Counted from the first letter of the stretch, positions 15,562 to 24,228 are shown. The stretch: DNA of 64,000 nucleotides from Nocardioides sp. SLBN-35 (GCF_006715725.1 NZ_VFNU01000001.1:3224001-3288000); one strand, 5' to 3'. The notes: generated by a model not told the origin, from the letters alone. A program made the numbers and translations.

Positions 15562-16713
15562 TCACTCGAACAGCGAGCGCCAGTTCACGACCTGCGTGCC
15601 GTCCGGGTCCCAGTGGAAGGCGTCCTTGCCGTAGAGCACGGTCTCGCAGCCCTTGGTCTTGACCTTCTTGACCGCGATGTTGAAGTAGACCGTGTCGGCG
15701 CCAGCGCCGCACTTGATCTTCATGCCCTTCACGGGGTTCTTGATGTAGAGCTTGTCGTTGCCGGCGCCCGGCTTGAGCACCGAGTCCTGGTCGATGTCGC
15801 CGATGTAGTAGGTGTCGTCACCGGCGCCGCCGATGGCCTTGACCAGGCCGGTGAGCAGGCTCCACTTGGTGCCGAAGGAGTCGTTGCCGGCGCCACCCTT
15901 GTAGAGGTCGCCCTCGCCCGGGAGGTGGTCCTCGGCGTTGGTGTAGCTGTAGTAGTCGTACTCCTGGAAGGTGTCGTTCCCGGCGCCACCCTTCAGCTTG
16001 TCCTTGCCCGCGCCGCCGGACAGGTAGTCGTCGCCCGGGCCACCGACGAGCTTGTCCTCACCGGGACCGCCGTCGAGGGAGTCGTGACCGTTGCCGGCCT
16101 TGAGCTGGTCGTTGTCGGCACCGCCGAGGAGGCCGTCCGACCCGTCGCCACCCTTGAGCTTGTCCCGGTCGTCACCGCCGTCGAGCCTGTCGTTGCCCGC
16201 ACCGCCCCACAGCTTGTCCCTGCCCTCGTCGCCGCTGAGATTGGAGCCGGCATAGCCGTCGGGAACGGACGTCTGGGTCGCCTCGTCCCACCGCGTCTCG
16301 GCGTGGGTGGGGTCGCCGTTGCCCGACCTCATCTTGTCGTTGCCCGCACCGCCGGAGGCGCTGTCCTCACCGTCGCCGGTGTTGATCTTGTCGTTGCCGT
16401 TGCCACCGCTGATGCCGTCGTCGCCGGCCTCACCGAAGATCTTGTCCTTGCCCTCGCCGCCGATCAACGGGTAGTCGTTGCCGTTGCCGCCGTAGATCTT
16501 GTCGTTGCCGTCGGCACCCTCGATCCGGTCGTTGCCGTCGCCGCCCCAGAGCTTGTCCTTGCCGGCCAGGCCCATGATCCGGTCGTCGCCGGGCGTGCCG
16601 ATGATCTTGTCCTTCTTCGGCGTGCCCACATAGTCCTGCGCGAGCGCCGGAGCGGCCGTACCCAGCGCGAGAGCGGCCGCGAGCGCGCAGCCGACTGCAT
16701 TGGTCTTCTTCAT
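15562..16713 (-). CDS. Secreted RTX (hemolysin-type calcium-binding repeat) protein, copy 2
   Basis: This 383-residue paralogue of the 14291-15379 gene has the same signal peptide core (ALAAALALGTAAPALAQ), the same mature start (DYVGTPKKDKIIGTPGDD) and the same end region (KIKCGAGADTVYFN, CETVLYGKDAFHWD). The repeats in between have drifted, and two segments differ: an insertion around THAETRWDEATQ and a tyrosine-rich EYDYYSYTNAEDH loop. It begins at the ATG with GGGGGA upstream rather than the TTG 12 nt earlier. The pair arose by tandem duplication that included the terminator. Beta-roll calcium binding at the cell surface is inferred from the family. Confidence 0.85.
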   Translation of the reverse strand: MKKTNAVGCALAAALALGTAAPALAQDYVGTPKKDKIIGTPGDDRIMGLAGKDKLWGGDGNDRIEGADGNDKIYGGNGNDYPLIGGEGKDKIFGEAGDDGISGGNGNDKINTGDGEDSASGGAGNDKMRSGNGDPTHAETRWDEATQTSVPDGYAGSNLSGDEGRDKLWGGAGNDRLDGGDDRDKLKGGDGSDGLLGGADNDQLKAGNGHDSLDGGPGEDKLVGGPGDDYLSGGAGKDKLKGGAGNDTFQEYDYYSYTNAEDHLPGEGDLYKGGAGNDSFGTKWSLLTGLVKAIGGAGDDTYYIGDIDQDSVLKPGAGNDKLYIKNPVKGMKIKCGAGADTVYFNIAVKKVKTKGCETVLYGKDAFHWDPDGTQVVNWRSLFE

Positions 16714-16788
16714 ATGATCCCCCAATGACGGAGTGTGACGGATGTTGCACTCGGGAACTGCCCGCCAACGGCGCGGGCAAACTCGAAC

Positions 16789-16802
16789 TAGAACCTGTTA
16801 CA
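16789..16802. promoter_or_regulatory. KstR box upstream of kstD
   Basis: TAGAACCTGTTACA matches the published mycobacterial KstR consensus TnnAACnnGTTnnA at every fixed position. It ends only 9 nt before the kstD ATG, so bound regulator would cover the start of transcription. Confidence 0.87.
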
Positions 16803-16811
16803 GTTTTCGCC

Positions 16812-18470
16812 ATGAACGACTCCTACGACGTCGTCGTGGTCGGCGCCGGCGGTGCTGGCATGTCGGCCGCGCTCGCCGCGGCCCACCAGGGCCTCGACAC
16901 CGTCCTGGTCGAGAAGAGCGGCCACTTCGGCGGCTCCACCGCGCGCTCGGGCGGCGGGGTGTGGATCCCCGGCAACTACGCGCTGCGGGCGGCCGGACAG
17001 GTCGACGAGGGCGACCTCGACGCCGCGAAGACCTATCTCGACTCGATCGTCGGCGACGTCGTGCCGAAGGTGCGCCGCGACACCTACCTCGACCGCGGCC
17101 CGGAGGTGCTCGACTTCCTGCGCGAGAGGACGCCGCTGCGGTTCACGTGGGTGCCCGAGTACGCCGACTACCTGCCCGAGCAGCCCGGCGGCCGTCCGCG
17201 CGGGCGCAGCGTCGAGCCGGTCCCGATGGACGCGCGCTTCCTCGGCGACGAGCTCGACCGGCTGCACCCGCCGTACACCAAGGCGCCGGCCAACCTGATC
17301 GTCACCCAGGCCGACTTCCGCAAGCTGAGCCTGGGCCTGCGCACGATCCGTGGTCCGCTCACCATGGTCAAGGTGATGGTCAAGCGGCTGCTCGCGGTCC
17401 TCACCGGCAAGCGGATGTTCGCGATGGGCAACGCGATCGCGATCGGCCTGCGCAAGGGCCTGGTCGACGCGGGCGTGCCCGTCGAGTACGACACCGCTCT
17501 GCTCGACCTGCTCGTCGAGGACTGCCGTGTGGTGGGCGTGGTGGTCGAGAAGGATGGCCAGCGCCGCGAGATCCGCGCCCGGCGCGGCGTGATCCTCGGC
17601 TCGGGCGGCTTCGAGCACAGCCAGGAGCTGCGCGAGAAGTTCCTGCCCCAGCCGACCTCGTCGGCCTGGTCGACGGGTGCCGCGTCCAACACCGGCGCCG
17701 GACTGCTCGCCGGTACGGCGGCCGGTGCCGCCACCGACCTGCTCGACGACGCCTGGTGGGGTCCGACCATCCCGCTCCCGGGCCGGGCCTGGTTCTGCCT
17801 CGCCGAGCGCAACCTGCCCGGCTCGATCATCGTTAACTCGGCCGGCGAGCGGTACATGAACGAGGCGCTCCCCTACGTCGAGGCCACCCACGAGATCTAC
17901 AAGGGCCAGGCCACCGGCGTGGACCACGTTCCGTCGTACATGATCTTCGACCAGACCTACCGCAACCGCTACCTGTTCGCCGGCGTCGCCGGCCGGCAGC
18001 CGTTCCCGGGGCGCTGGTACAAGGAGGGCGTCGTCGTGCGGGCCGACACGCTCGAGGAGCTGGCCACGAAGGTCGGCCTGCCGTCGGGCTCGCTCGACGC
18101 CACCGTCGACCGTTTCAACGGGTTCGCACGATCGGGCGTCGACGAGGACTTCCACCGCGGGGAGTCGGCGTACGACAAGTACTACTCCGACCCGACCGTG
18201 AAGCCGAACTGCTCGCTCGCGCCGATCGAGAAGGGCCCGTTCTACGCGGTCAAGATCGTGCCCGGTGACCTCGGCACCAAGGGCGGCCTGGTCACCGACG
18301 AGCGCGCCCGGGTGCTGCGCGAGGACGGCGCGGTCATCCCCGGCCTGTACGCCGCCGGCAACGTCTCGTCGGCCGTCATGGGCAACACCTACCCAGGCCC
18401 GGGTGGCACGATCGGTCCCGCCATCGTGTTCGGATATCTCGCTGCGGAGGACATCGCCCATGCCGATTGA
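16812..18470 (+). CDS. kstD: 3-ketosteroid delta1-dehydrogenase (KstD)
   Basis: KstD introduces the 1,2 double bond into 3-ketosteroid ring A with FAD, a step needed before ring B opens. The 552-residue flavoprotein starts MNDSYDVVVVGAGGAGMSAA (dinucleotide fold) and continues with GGSTARSGGGVWIPGN, a segment typical of KstD. Later come SGGFEHSQELREKFLPQP and the C-terminal YPGPGGTIGPAIVFGY, which is the FAD/substrate region holding the conserved catalytic Tyr-Pro-Gly. Length is normal. The ATG at 16812 lies 9 nt after a KstR box; earlier in-frame codons would run through the operator. It overlaps the maoC gene by 11 nt, as in the Rv3537-Rv3538 pair of M. tuberculosis. Confidence 0.92.
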   Translation: MNDSYDVVVVGAGGAGMSAALAAAHQGLDTVLVEKSGHFGGSTARSGGGVWIPGNYALRAAGQVDEGDLDAAKTYLDSIVGDVVPKVRRDTYLDRGPEVLDFLRERTPLRFTWVPEYADYLPEQPGGRPRGRSVEPVPMDARFLGDELDRLHPPYTKAPANLIVTQADFRKLSLGLRTIRGPLTMVKVMVKRLLAVLTGKRMFAMGNAIAIGLRKGLVDAGVPVEYDTALLDLLVEDCRVVGVVVEKDGQRREIRARRGVILGSGGFEHSQELREKFLPQPTSSAWSTGAASNTGAGLLAGTAAGAATDLLDDAWWGPTIPLPGRAWFCLAERNLPGSIIVNSAGERYMNEALPYVEATHEIYKGQATGVDHVPSYMIFDQTYRNRYLFAGVAGRQPFPGRWYKEGVVVRADTLEELATKVGLPSGSLDATVDRFNGFARSGVDEDFHRGESAYDKYYSDPTVKPNCSLAPIEKGPFYAVKIVPGDLGTKGGLVTDERARVLREDGAVIPGLYAAGNVSSAVMGNTYPGPGGTIGPAIVFGYLAAEDIAHAD

Positions 18471-19338
18471 CCCATCGATCGCGATCGGGGCCGACCTCGG
18501 CTCCCGCACGTTCTCGTGGACCGAGTCCGACGTGCTGCTCTACCACCTCGGCATCGGCGCCGGAGCGCGGGCCGGCGACAACCTGTCCCCTGCCGCGCTG
18601 CGCTACACGCTCGACGACGCGGCGCTGCAGGTGCTGCCGTCGTTCGGCGTCGTCGCCCCGACCTTCCACGAGACCGACCCGCCGCCGCTCGACCTGCCCG
18701 GCTGCGACATCAACCTCGCCCAGGTGGTCCACGGCTCGCAGGCGATCTCCGTCTCCGGTCCCCTCCCGACCTCCGGTACGGCGACCGTGCGCACCACGCT
18801 CACCGACATCTGGGACAAGGGCAAGGCGGCGGTGATCTGGCAGGAGGGCGTGGCGACGTCTCCGGCGGGCGAGGAGCTGTGGCGGGTCCGCTCGTCGATC
18901 TTCGTCAAGGGCGAGGGCGGCTGGGGCGGCGACCGCGGATCGGCGGCTCCCGTGGCGGTGCCCGAGCGCGAGGCCGACCATGTCTCGTCGTACACCGTCA
19001 CCCCGCACCAGGCCCTGCTCTACCGGCTGTGCGGCGACCGCAACCCCCTGCACGCCGACCCCGGCTTCGCCAAGGCCGCGGGCTTCCCGGCGCCGATCCT
19101 GCACGGGCTGTGCTCCTACGGCATCGTGCTGCGCGAGCTCACCGACGGCCTGCTCGGCGGCGACGCCACCCGGGTCGGCGGGTTCACCGGCCGGTTCGCC
19201 GGCGTCGTGTTCCCCGGCGAGACGATCCGTGTCACCGGCTGGCGCGAGGGCTCCTCGGTCATCGGCTCGGCGAGCATCGAGGGCGGCGAGCGCGACGGCT
19301 CCCCCGTCCTCGCGGACTGCGTGCTCATGCTGGCCTGA
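18460..19338 (+). CDS. MaoC-type double hotdog enoyl-CoA hydratase (Rv3538/ChsH3-like)
   Basis: The 292-residue protein has two hotdog folds. The C-terminal one carries the hydratase-2 active-site motif CGDRNPLHADPGFAKAAGFP, where Asp and His do catalysis, followed by ILHGLCSYGIV. The N-terminal fold lacks the motif, as in eukaryotic-type 2-enoyl-CoA hydratases. By position after kstD it corresponds to mycobacterial Rv3538, a hydratase in side-chain degradation. The exact substrate is inferred. It overlaps kstD by 11 nt and so belongs to the same KstR-controlled transcript. Confidence 0.82.
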   Translation: MPIDPSIAIGADLGSRTFSWTESDVLLYHLGIGAGARAGDNLSPAALRYTLDDAALQVLPSFGVVAPTFHETDPPPLDLPGCDINLAQVVHGSQAISVSGPLPTSGTATVRTTLTDIWDKGKAAVIWQEGVATSPAGEELWRVRSSIFVKGEGGWGGDRGSAAPVAVPEREADHVSSYTVTPHQALLYRLCGDRNPLHADPGFAKAAGFPAPILHGLCSYGIVLRELTDGLLGGDATRVGGFTGRFAGVVFPGETIRVTGWREGSSVIGSASIEGGERDGSPVLADCVLMLA

Positions 19339-19352
19339 GGTGGGTGCGGGCG

Positions 19353-19423
19353 TTGCGATTTGGTCCCAAACCGCAACAATTGGGGCCAGAACCGTGCAGT
19401 CTCTGCCCAATCGAAACCTGTTC
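19353..19423. repeat. Palindrome-plus-tail element, copy 1
   Basis: TTGCGATTTGG-TC-CCAAACCGCAA (19353-19376) is an 11-bp inverted repeat with one mismatch. It is followed by a tail that includes GGGGCC, GTGCAGTCT and TGCCCAATCGAA. Nearly the same 71 bp recurs at 53299-53370, in front of the pyrR transcript. Here it occupies the kstD-maoC/osmC gap. Confidence 0.8.
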
Positions 19424-19425
19424 TA
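19412..19425. promoter_or_regulatory. Near-match to the KstR box upstream of the OsmC gene
   Basis: CGAAACCTGTTCTA fits TnnAACnnGTTnnA except for the first T. It ends 12 nt before the OsmC-like start. It also lies in the tail of the repeated element at 19353-19423; the second copy of that element has degenerate bases here, so this half may have been adapted to KstR. Confidence 0.45.
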
Positions 19426-19437
19426 CGGAGGATTCGC

Positions 19438-19878
19438 ATGCCCACTCGTACCGGACGCACCGCCTGGAACGGCGGTCTCCAGGACGGCACCGGACAGGTC
19501 GAGCTGACCTCCTCGGGCGCCGGCACCTTCGACGTCTCGTTCCCGAAGCGGGCGGCCGACGACGCCGACGGCACCACCAGCCCGGAGGAGCTGATCGGCG
19601 CAGCCCACTCCGCCTGCTACGCGATGTCGCTGTCGAACGAGATCGCCAAGGCCGGCGGTACGCCGATCGCCCTCGACGTGTCCGCTGACGTCACCCTCGG
19701 CCCGGACCCGGCGGGCGGCTTCCAGATCGCCGGGATCGCGCTGACGGTGCGGGCCGAGGTCGAGGGGCTGGACGCGGCCGGCTTCGATGCCGCCGCGGGT
19801 GCGGCCAAGGTCGGCTGCCCGGTGAGCAAGGCGCTGAGCGCCGTACCGATCACGCTGGACGCGGCGCTGGAGGGCTGA
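19438..19878 (+). CDS. OsmC/Ohr-family peroxiredoxin-like protein
   Basis: The 146-residue protein of the OsmC fold has both redox cysteines: the first in AAHSACYAMSLSNEI, the second in AKVGCPVSKALSA. Members reduce organic hydroperoxides with lipoyl or thiol partners. The opening TGRTAWNGGLQDGTG and TSPEELIGAAHSACYA are typical of the OsmC rather than the Ohr branch. GGAGG sits 7 nt upstream of the ATG. It follows the steroid genes and has a near-match KstR box, so a role against peroxides formed by the oxygenases is possible but unproven. Its 3' end overlaps the convergent MOSC gene by 29 nt. Confidence 0.85.
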   Translation: MPTRTGRTAWNGGLQDGTGQVELTSSGAGTFDVSFPKRAADDADGTTSPEELIGAAHSACYAMSLSNEIAKAGGTPIALDVSADVTLGPDPAGGFQIAGIALTVRAEVEGLDAAGFDAAAGAAKVGCPVSKALSAVPITLDAALEG

Positions 19879-20317
19879 GCACCAGGTCGACGGGGTCACC
19901 GACCCGGATCCGGCCGCCCTCGAGCACCCGGAACACGGTCCCGGCCCGGCGCCGGAGCGCTTCCTGCGCTCCGGCGCCGATCGTGTCGTCGAGCAGCTTG
20001 CAGGGTGCGGCGACCCGGACCACCTCGAGCAGCACCTCGCCGACGCGGATCCGGGTCCCCGGATCGCGCGGTACGACGCCGTGGCTGATCGTCAGGTTGC
20101 GGCGGGTCAGCTCGCTGGGCACCGGCCGCCCGTAGACCGCGGCCGCCTCGTCGAGGGTCTCCCGGCTCTGCACGGTGACGTGGCGGTGCCTGGTCCCGTG
20201 GTAGCGGTCCCCCACGATGCCCCGGCCGGCCTCCACCTCGACCTCGTCCTTCGGCTGCATCGGCAGCCGGGTCGCCTTGGCGAGGTGGATCGCGGAGACG
20301 ACGGGCGGGTGGTCCAT
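19850..20317 (-). CDS. MOSC-domain protein
   Basis: This 155-residue stand-alone MOSC domain is related to the C-terminal domain of molybdenum-cofactor sulfurase and to YiiM/mARC-type proteins. The family motif is seen as VEAGRGIVGDRYHGTRHRHV near the start and the conserved cysteine in RVAAPCKLLDD about residue 115. Such small MOSC proteins are thought to handle sulfur or molybdopterin, but substrates are mostly unknown. The ATG at 20317 is favoured over an upstream frame of 40 low-complexity residues. Convergent overlap with osmC, divergent from the membrane protein at 20352. Confidence 0.78.
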   Translation of the reverse strand: MDHPPVVSAIHLAKATRLPMQPKDEVEVEAGRGIVGDRYHGTRHRHVTVQSRETLDEAAAVYGRPVPSELTRRNLTISHGVVPRDPGTRIRVGEVLLEVVRVAAPCKLLDDTIGAGAQEALRRRAGTVFRVLEGGRIRVGDPVDLVLSPPAPRPA

Positions 20318-20351
20318 GCCGCCAAGGCTAGATGCGTCTAGGGTGCCGGTC

Positions 20352-20942
20352 ATGGACGTCCGGTTGCCCGCACCCGCCGGTGGCCGCCCGCTCAGCGCCG
20401 TGGTCGCCGCCGCCGTCGGCGCCATCTTGTTGGTCACACCCCTGGCCGCGATCGCCAGCCAGGGTCTCGGGTCCGAGGACCGGCTGGACGCTCTGATGCT
20501 CGCCCTCGCCGGCCTGGTGATCCTCGGCTGGGGCGGCTACCGGCTGGTCGGAAGGCGACCGCGACTGCAGCACGCCACCCACGTCGAGCTCGACGGCGTC
20601 GGCGTCGCCGTACGCGGCGTCGACGTCGCAGCCCTGCTCACGTGGCGCGACGTGGCGCTCGTCGAGGTGCGCTGGTGGCAGATCGTCCCGCCGTACGTCG
20701 AGGAGGCGATCCACCTGCCGGTGCTGCGCTTCGTCGCCCGCGACGACGGCGACGTGGCGCTGCAGGGCTCGTCCGTGCTCACTGCCGATCTCGCGCAGGC
20801 GTTCGCGATCTCGACGCCCGCGGCGGCGCTGAGCGCCGTGGTCGGCAGGGAGGGGCTGGAGCCCCTGCAGCAGGTGCTGGCCTGGATGGGCGAGAACCGG
20901 CCCGACGTACCCGTCGAGATCGGGGCGCCGCCGGACCTGTGA
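20352..20942 (+). CDS. Membrane protein with two N-terminal TM helices and a PH-like cytoplasmic part
   Basis: The family is not recognised with certainty. The 196-residue protein has two hydrophobic segments, AVVAAAVGAILLVTPLAAIA and LMLALAGLVILGWGGYRLVG. A soluble part follows that begins THVELDGVGVAVRGVDVAALLTWRDVALVEV, a beta-strand pattern like the bacterial PH domains found after two TM helices in many actinobacterial proteins. The C-terminus is acidic (GENRPDVPVEIGAPPDL). It is convergent with rpe (stops 1 nt apart) and diverges from the MOSC gene. Confidence 0.65.
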   Translation: MDVRLPAPAGGRPLSAVVAAAVGAILLVTPLAAIASQGLGSEDRLDALMLALAGLVILGWGGYRLVGRRPRLQHATHVELDGVGVAVRGVDVAALLTWRDVALVEVRWWQIVPPYVEEAIHLPVLRFVARDDGDVALQGSSVLTADLAQAFAISTPAAALSAVVGREGLEPLQQVLAWMGENRPDVPVEIGAPPDL

Positions 20943-20943
20943 G

Positions 20944-21612
20944 CTACGCCGGGCGCGCGGCGTCGGCCTTCGCCCGCAGTGCAGCGACCATCGCGTCGGG
21001 GTCCTCGGCCGAGTAGACCGCCGAGCCGGCGACGAAGACGTCCGCGCCCGCCTCGGCGCAGCGCTCGATGGTCTCCAGCGAGACACCGCCGTCGACCTGG
21101 AGCCAGGTCTCGACGCCGTGCTTGTCCATCATCGCGCGGGCCCGGCGGATCTTGGGCAGGCACAGGTCCAGGAACCTCTGCCCACCGAAGCCCGGCTCGA
21201 CCGTCATGATCAGCACCATGTCGAGCTCGGGCAGCAGGTCCTCGTAGGGCTCGATCGGCGTCGCGGGCTTGAGCGCCATCGACGCCCGGGCACCGGCCGA
21301 GCGGATCTCTCGGGCCAGCCGCACGGGGGCCTTGGCCGCCTCGACGTGGAAGGTGACCGAGCCGCAGCCCGCCTCGACGTACGCCGGGGCGTTGCGGTCG
21401 GCGTCCTCGATCATCAGGTGCGCGTCGAGCGGGATCGGGCTGACCCGGGCCAGCGCCTCGACCATGGCCGGGCCGAAGGTCAGGTTCGGGACGAAGTGGT
21501 TGTCCATGACGTCGACATGCACCCAGTCGGCGCCGGGGATCCGGGCGACCTCCTCACCGAGCCGCGCGAAGTCGGAGTTGAGGATCGACGGGGTGATCTG
21601 GATGTGGCCCAC
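20944..21612 (-). CDS. rpe: Ribulose-phosphate 3-epimerase
   Basis: Rpe interconverts ribulose-5-phosphate and xylulose-5-phosphate in the pentose phosphate pathway. The 222-residue TIM barrel opens with the strong family signature [17 protein letters not shown]. It then has [17 protein letters not shown] (metal-binding His/Asp), [23 protein letters not shown] and the phosphate-binding [11 protein letters not shown]. The start is GTG at 21612. In many actinobacteria rpe directly follows rsmB; here rsmB is 12 kb away (33513), with accessory genes in between. Confidence 0.93.
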   Translation of the reverse strand: MGHIQITPSILNSDFARLGEEVARIPGADWVHVDVMDNHFVPNLTFGPAMVEALARVSPIPLDAHLMIEDADRNAPAYVEAGCGSVTFHVEAAKAPVRLAREIRSAGARASMALKPATPIEPYEDLLPELDMVLIMTVEPGFGGQRFLDLCLPKIRRARAMMDKHGVETWLQVDGGVSLETIERCAEAGADVFVAGSAVYSAEDPDAMVAALRAKADAARPA

Positions 21613-21647
21613 GGGCGGCCAGTCTAGGAGGTGTGGGGCGTTCGGGC

Positions 21648-22073
21648 ATGATCGTGGACGTGCCTGCCGACGAGAGCGACGACCTGCAGATCCGCGCGGT
21701 CGTGGACCGCTTCTTCGCCGCCTTCGTCAGTGGCCCCGACGCGGCCGTCCGCGCCGACGACCTGCGCACCGTGCTGCTGCCGGAGGCGCTGCTCGTCAGC
21801 GCCGCCGGAGCCGCACCCACCTCGTACGACGTCGAGTCGTTCATCGCACCCCGGGTGACGCTCCTCGGCGGCGACACGATGACCGGTTTCCGCGAGTGGG
21901 TCGAGACCGCGCGGGTGGACCGGTTCGGCGACATCGCACAGGTGTGGTGCGGCTACGCGAAGTCCTGGCGCCAGGACGGCGAGCCGCGGCACGGGTCCGG
22001 GGCCAAGTCGCTGCAGCTGGTGCGGACGACGGCTGGATGGCGGATCAGTGCGGTGGTGTGGGACGACCTCTGA
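21648..22073 (+). CDS. NTF2/SnoaL-fold protein (DUF4440-like)
   Basis: The 141-residue protein has the pattern of a single cone-shaped NTF2 fold. A long N-terminal helix ([19 protein letters not shown]) is followed by [12 protein letters not shown] and curved strands ending [20 protein letters not shown]. Such proteins bind or isomerise small hydrophobic molecules or just dimerise; no catalytic residues can be assigned. The start is uncertain: ATG at 21648 is 16 nt from a strong AGGAGG, while an in-frame GTG at 21633 is too close to it. Confidence 0.65.
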   Translation: MIVDVPADESDDLQIRAVVDRFFAAFVSGPDAAVRADDLRTVLLPEALLVSAAGAAPTSYDVESFIAPRVTLLGGDTMTGFREWVETARVDRFGDIAQVWCGYAKSWRQDGEPRHGSGAKSLQLVRTTAGWRISAVVWDDL

Positions 22074-22160
22074 GTCCCACCAGTTCGGGCGATTCCCTCC
22101 GCACCGGCCGCGATCGGCCGATCATGGAAGGACCAGCACCTCTTTGGGGGGAGGCACCCG

Positions 22161-22376
22161 ATGCCGATGATGAACAGTGAGGCCCGGAAGCGGGCCGCTG
22201 CACGCGAGCTGCTGGCCGACCCGCGGGCCGAGGCCCGTCGGCTGGCCGACGAGTGGGACCGCGAGGCGGACCACGAGGACGCCCGCGGCAACGGGTTCGC
22301 CGCGGTGATCCTGCACGCGCACGCCCGCGACCTGCGGGCCGCCCTGGAGGACCCGGCTCAGCCGCTCAGCGCCTGA
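22161..22376 (+). CDS. Small helical charged protein (71 residues)
   Basis: I do not recognise a family. The strong ribosome-binding site GGGGGGAGG lies 8 nt before the ATG. The product is almost entirely predicted helix, rich in Arg, Ala, Asp and Glu (ARRLADEWDREADHEDARG). It lacks a signal peptide, TM helix or cysteines. The length, initiation site and codon use argue for a real gene. Its 3' end overlaps the frameshifted kynureninase by 19 nt on the other strand. Confidence 0.55.
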   Translation: MPMMNSEARKRAAARELLADPRAEARRLADEWDREADHEDARGNGFAAVILHAHARDLRAALEDPAQPLSA

Positions 22377-23562
22377 CCGATCGCGGCCACCCCGGCCGCC
22401 ACCTCGGCGTACGACGTCGACAGCGGGGAGAGCCCGATCCGCAGCCCGTCGGGCATCCGGAAGTCCGGGAGGACGTCGCGCTGCCACAGAGCGGCGGTCA
22501 CCTCGCGCATCCGCGGGTGCGCGAGCGTCACGTGCCCGCCCCGCACCGACGGGTCGCGCGGCGACGCGAGCCGGACCTGCGGCAGGTCGCGGTCGACCAG
22601 GGCGACGGCGTACTCCGTCAGCGCCACGGACTGGCCCGTACTGCGTCGATGCCGGCCTCCGCGACCAGGTCGAGCATGTCCTCGAGCCCCAGCATCCCCA
22701 CGATCGGCGGGGTGCCGCTCAGCAGGCGCCGGATCCCCGTCGCCGGCGTGTACGACGGCCCCATCGTGAACGGGTCCGCCGCGCCCATCCAGCCCTGCAC
22801 CGGCTGTTCGAAGCTGCCGTCCGCGAGGTGCCGGGCGGCGACGTAGCCGAACGCGGGTGAGCCCGGACCTCCGTTGAGGTACTTGTAGGTGCAGCCGACC
22901 GCCACGTCGACCTCCCACGCGTCGAGCTCGACGGGCACCGAGCCGGCCGAGTGACACAGGTCGACCAGGATCCAGGCACCGGCATCGTGGGCGAGCCGGG
23001 CCAGCGCCGCGACATCGGCGAGGTGGCCGGACCTGTACGCGACGTGGCTGACCACCACGAGGGCCGTGTCCGCACCGACCACCGGCGCCAGATCGTCGAC
23101 GCTCACGCCGCCGTCGGGGTCGGCCTCGACCCAGTGCACGCTCAGCCCGCACTCGGCGGCGACGCCCTCGACGACGTACCGATCCGTCGGGAAGTTGTCG
23201 CGGTCCACGACGATCTCGCATCGCCCGGGCCGGGCGGCGACCGCGGCGCGCACCAGCTTGTAGAGCAGCACCGTGGTCGAGTCCCCGACGGCGACCTGGC
23301 CGGGTGCGGCTCCGGCCACCACCTTCCCGATCCGATCGCCGAGAGTGAGCGGAAGGTCGAACCACCGTTCGTCCCAGCCCCGGATCAACCGGGTTCCCCA
23401 CTCCTGCTCGACGAACGCGCGCACCCGCTCCGCGGTCGCGCGCAGCGGGCGACCGAGCGAGTTCCCGTCGAGGTAGACGACCGGGCCATCGGCACCGACG
23501 AAGCGGTCCCGGAGCGCGGCGAGGGGGTCGCCGGCGTCGAGCGCGGCGGCATCGAGGGTCAT
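22358..23562 (-). pseudogene. kynU: Kynureninase with a frameshift near its C-terminus
   Basis: Kynureninase hydrolyses kynurenine to anthranilate and alanine with PLP. The first 310 residues are intact: YLDGNSLGRPLRATAERV, the Asp pair region VDLCHSAGSVPVEL, and the PLP lysine in VGCTYKYLNGGPGSPAF. At about 22633-22637 the frame shifts. The expected continuation (TEYAVALVDRDLPQVRLASP to IGLSPLSTSYAEV, stop 22358) is in another frame, while the first frame stops at 22618. A loss of 1 nt, or of 7 nt between short repeats, would explain it. All residues past the shift are otherwise well conserved, so the lesion is recent or a sequencing error. No other kynurenine-pathway gene is adjacent. Confidence 0.85.
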
Positions 23563-23725
23563 CTCGCCAATCTAGAGAGTTTTAACCGAACGGGACGTAA
23601 CAGCGCGGACAGGAGCGCGGTTGGAGCCTCGACGTGAGCGTGACCGGGCCGCTCGCGCACTTCTCGGGAGAGCTAGGGACGCCGATTCCCTCCATCGGCA
23701 GCTCACCACCAGAAGAGGTTCTCTC

Positions 23726-24178
23726 ATGCTCCGCATCAGCAGGAAGAAGGCCGTCGTCCTCGGCGGCGTCACCGCGGTCGTCCTCACCGGCGGCGTCGCG
23801 TTCGCGTACTGGACCAGCACCGGTGAGGGCACCGGCACCGCCAGCACCGGGACGTCCACGGACTGGGTCGTGACGGTCGACGACGTCTCGCTCGCCGACC
23901 TCACGCCGGACGGCCCGACCGACACGGTCACCTTCCACGTCACCAACGACAACAGCGGTGTCCAGCAACTGCAGAACACCGTGGCGTCGGTGACCGGCAC
24001 CAGCGACCCGGACTGCACGGCCGCCGACTTCGACGTCAGCGCCACCACGATCGCGTACGGCGACATCGCCGCCGGCGACACGGTCGACGGCACCTTCACC
24101 ATCCAGATGGTCGACACCGGCGTCAACCAGGACGCCTGCAAGGGCGTGACGGTCGACCTCAAGGTCGCCGCGAGCTGA
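23726..24178 (+). CDS. Secreted fibre-like protein with SipW-type N-terminus
   Basis: The 150-residue protein begins with a positively charged tail and a hydrophobic segment (VVLGGVTAVVLTGGVAFA). AYWTSTGEGTGTASTG follows immediately, a pattern seen in TasA/camelysin-like proteins that are matured by a SipW-type signal peptidase and build surface fibres. The mature part is beta-rich and ends with VNQDACKGVTVDLKV. This C-terminal motif recurs in the next gene, so the two share a domain. Family placement is by pattern only. It starts a run of three secreted-protein genes reading rightward. Confidence 0.65.
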   Translation: MLRISRKKAVVLGGVTAVVLTGGVAFAYWTSTGEGTGTASTGTSTDWVVTVDDVSLADLTPDGPTDTVTFHVTNDNSGVQQLQNTVASVTGTSDPDCTAADFDVSATTIAYGDIAAGDTVDGTFTIQMVDTGVNQDACKGVTVDLKVAAS

Positions 24179-24228
24179 TCGCCCACCGCTGAGAGCCGGA
24201 CGAACGCCGCCAGGACGAAGGTGAGTCG

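Noticed and set aside
12989..15634. Plus-strand open frame of about 880 codons across hsaA and the first RTX gene
   Set aside because: It is antisense to two clear genes and crosses their promoters and terminator; no protein motif is present.
14300..16600. Regularly spaced short repeats resembling a CRISPR array
   Set aside because: The periodicity is the 27-nt coding unit of RTX nonapeptides; repeats are degenerate, in frame and without spacers, and there are no cas genes.
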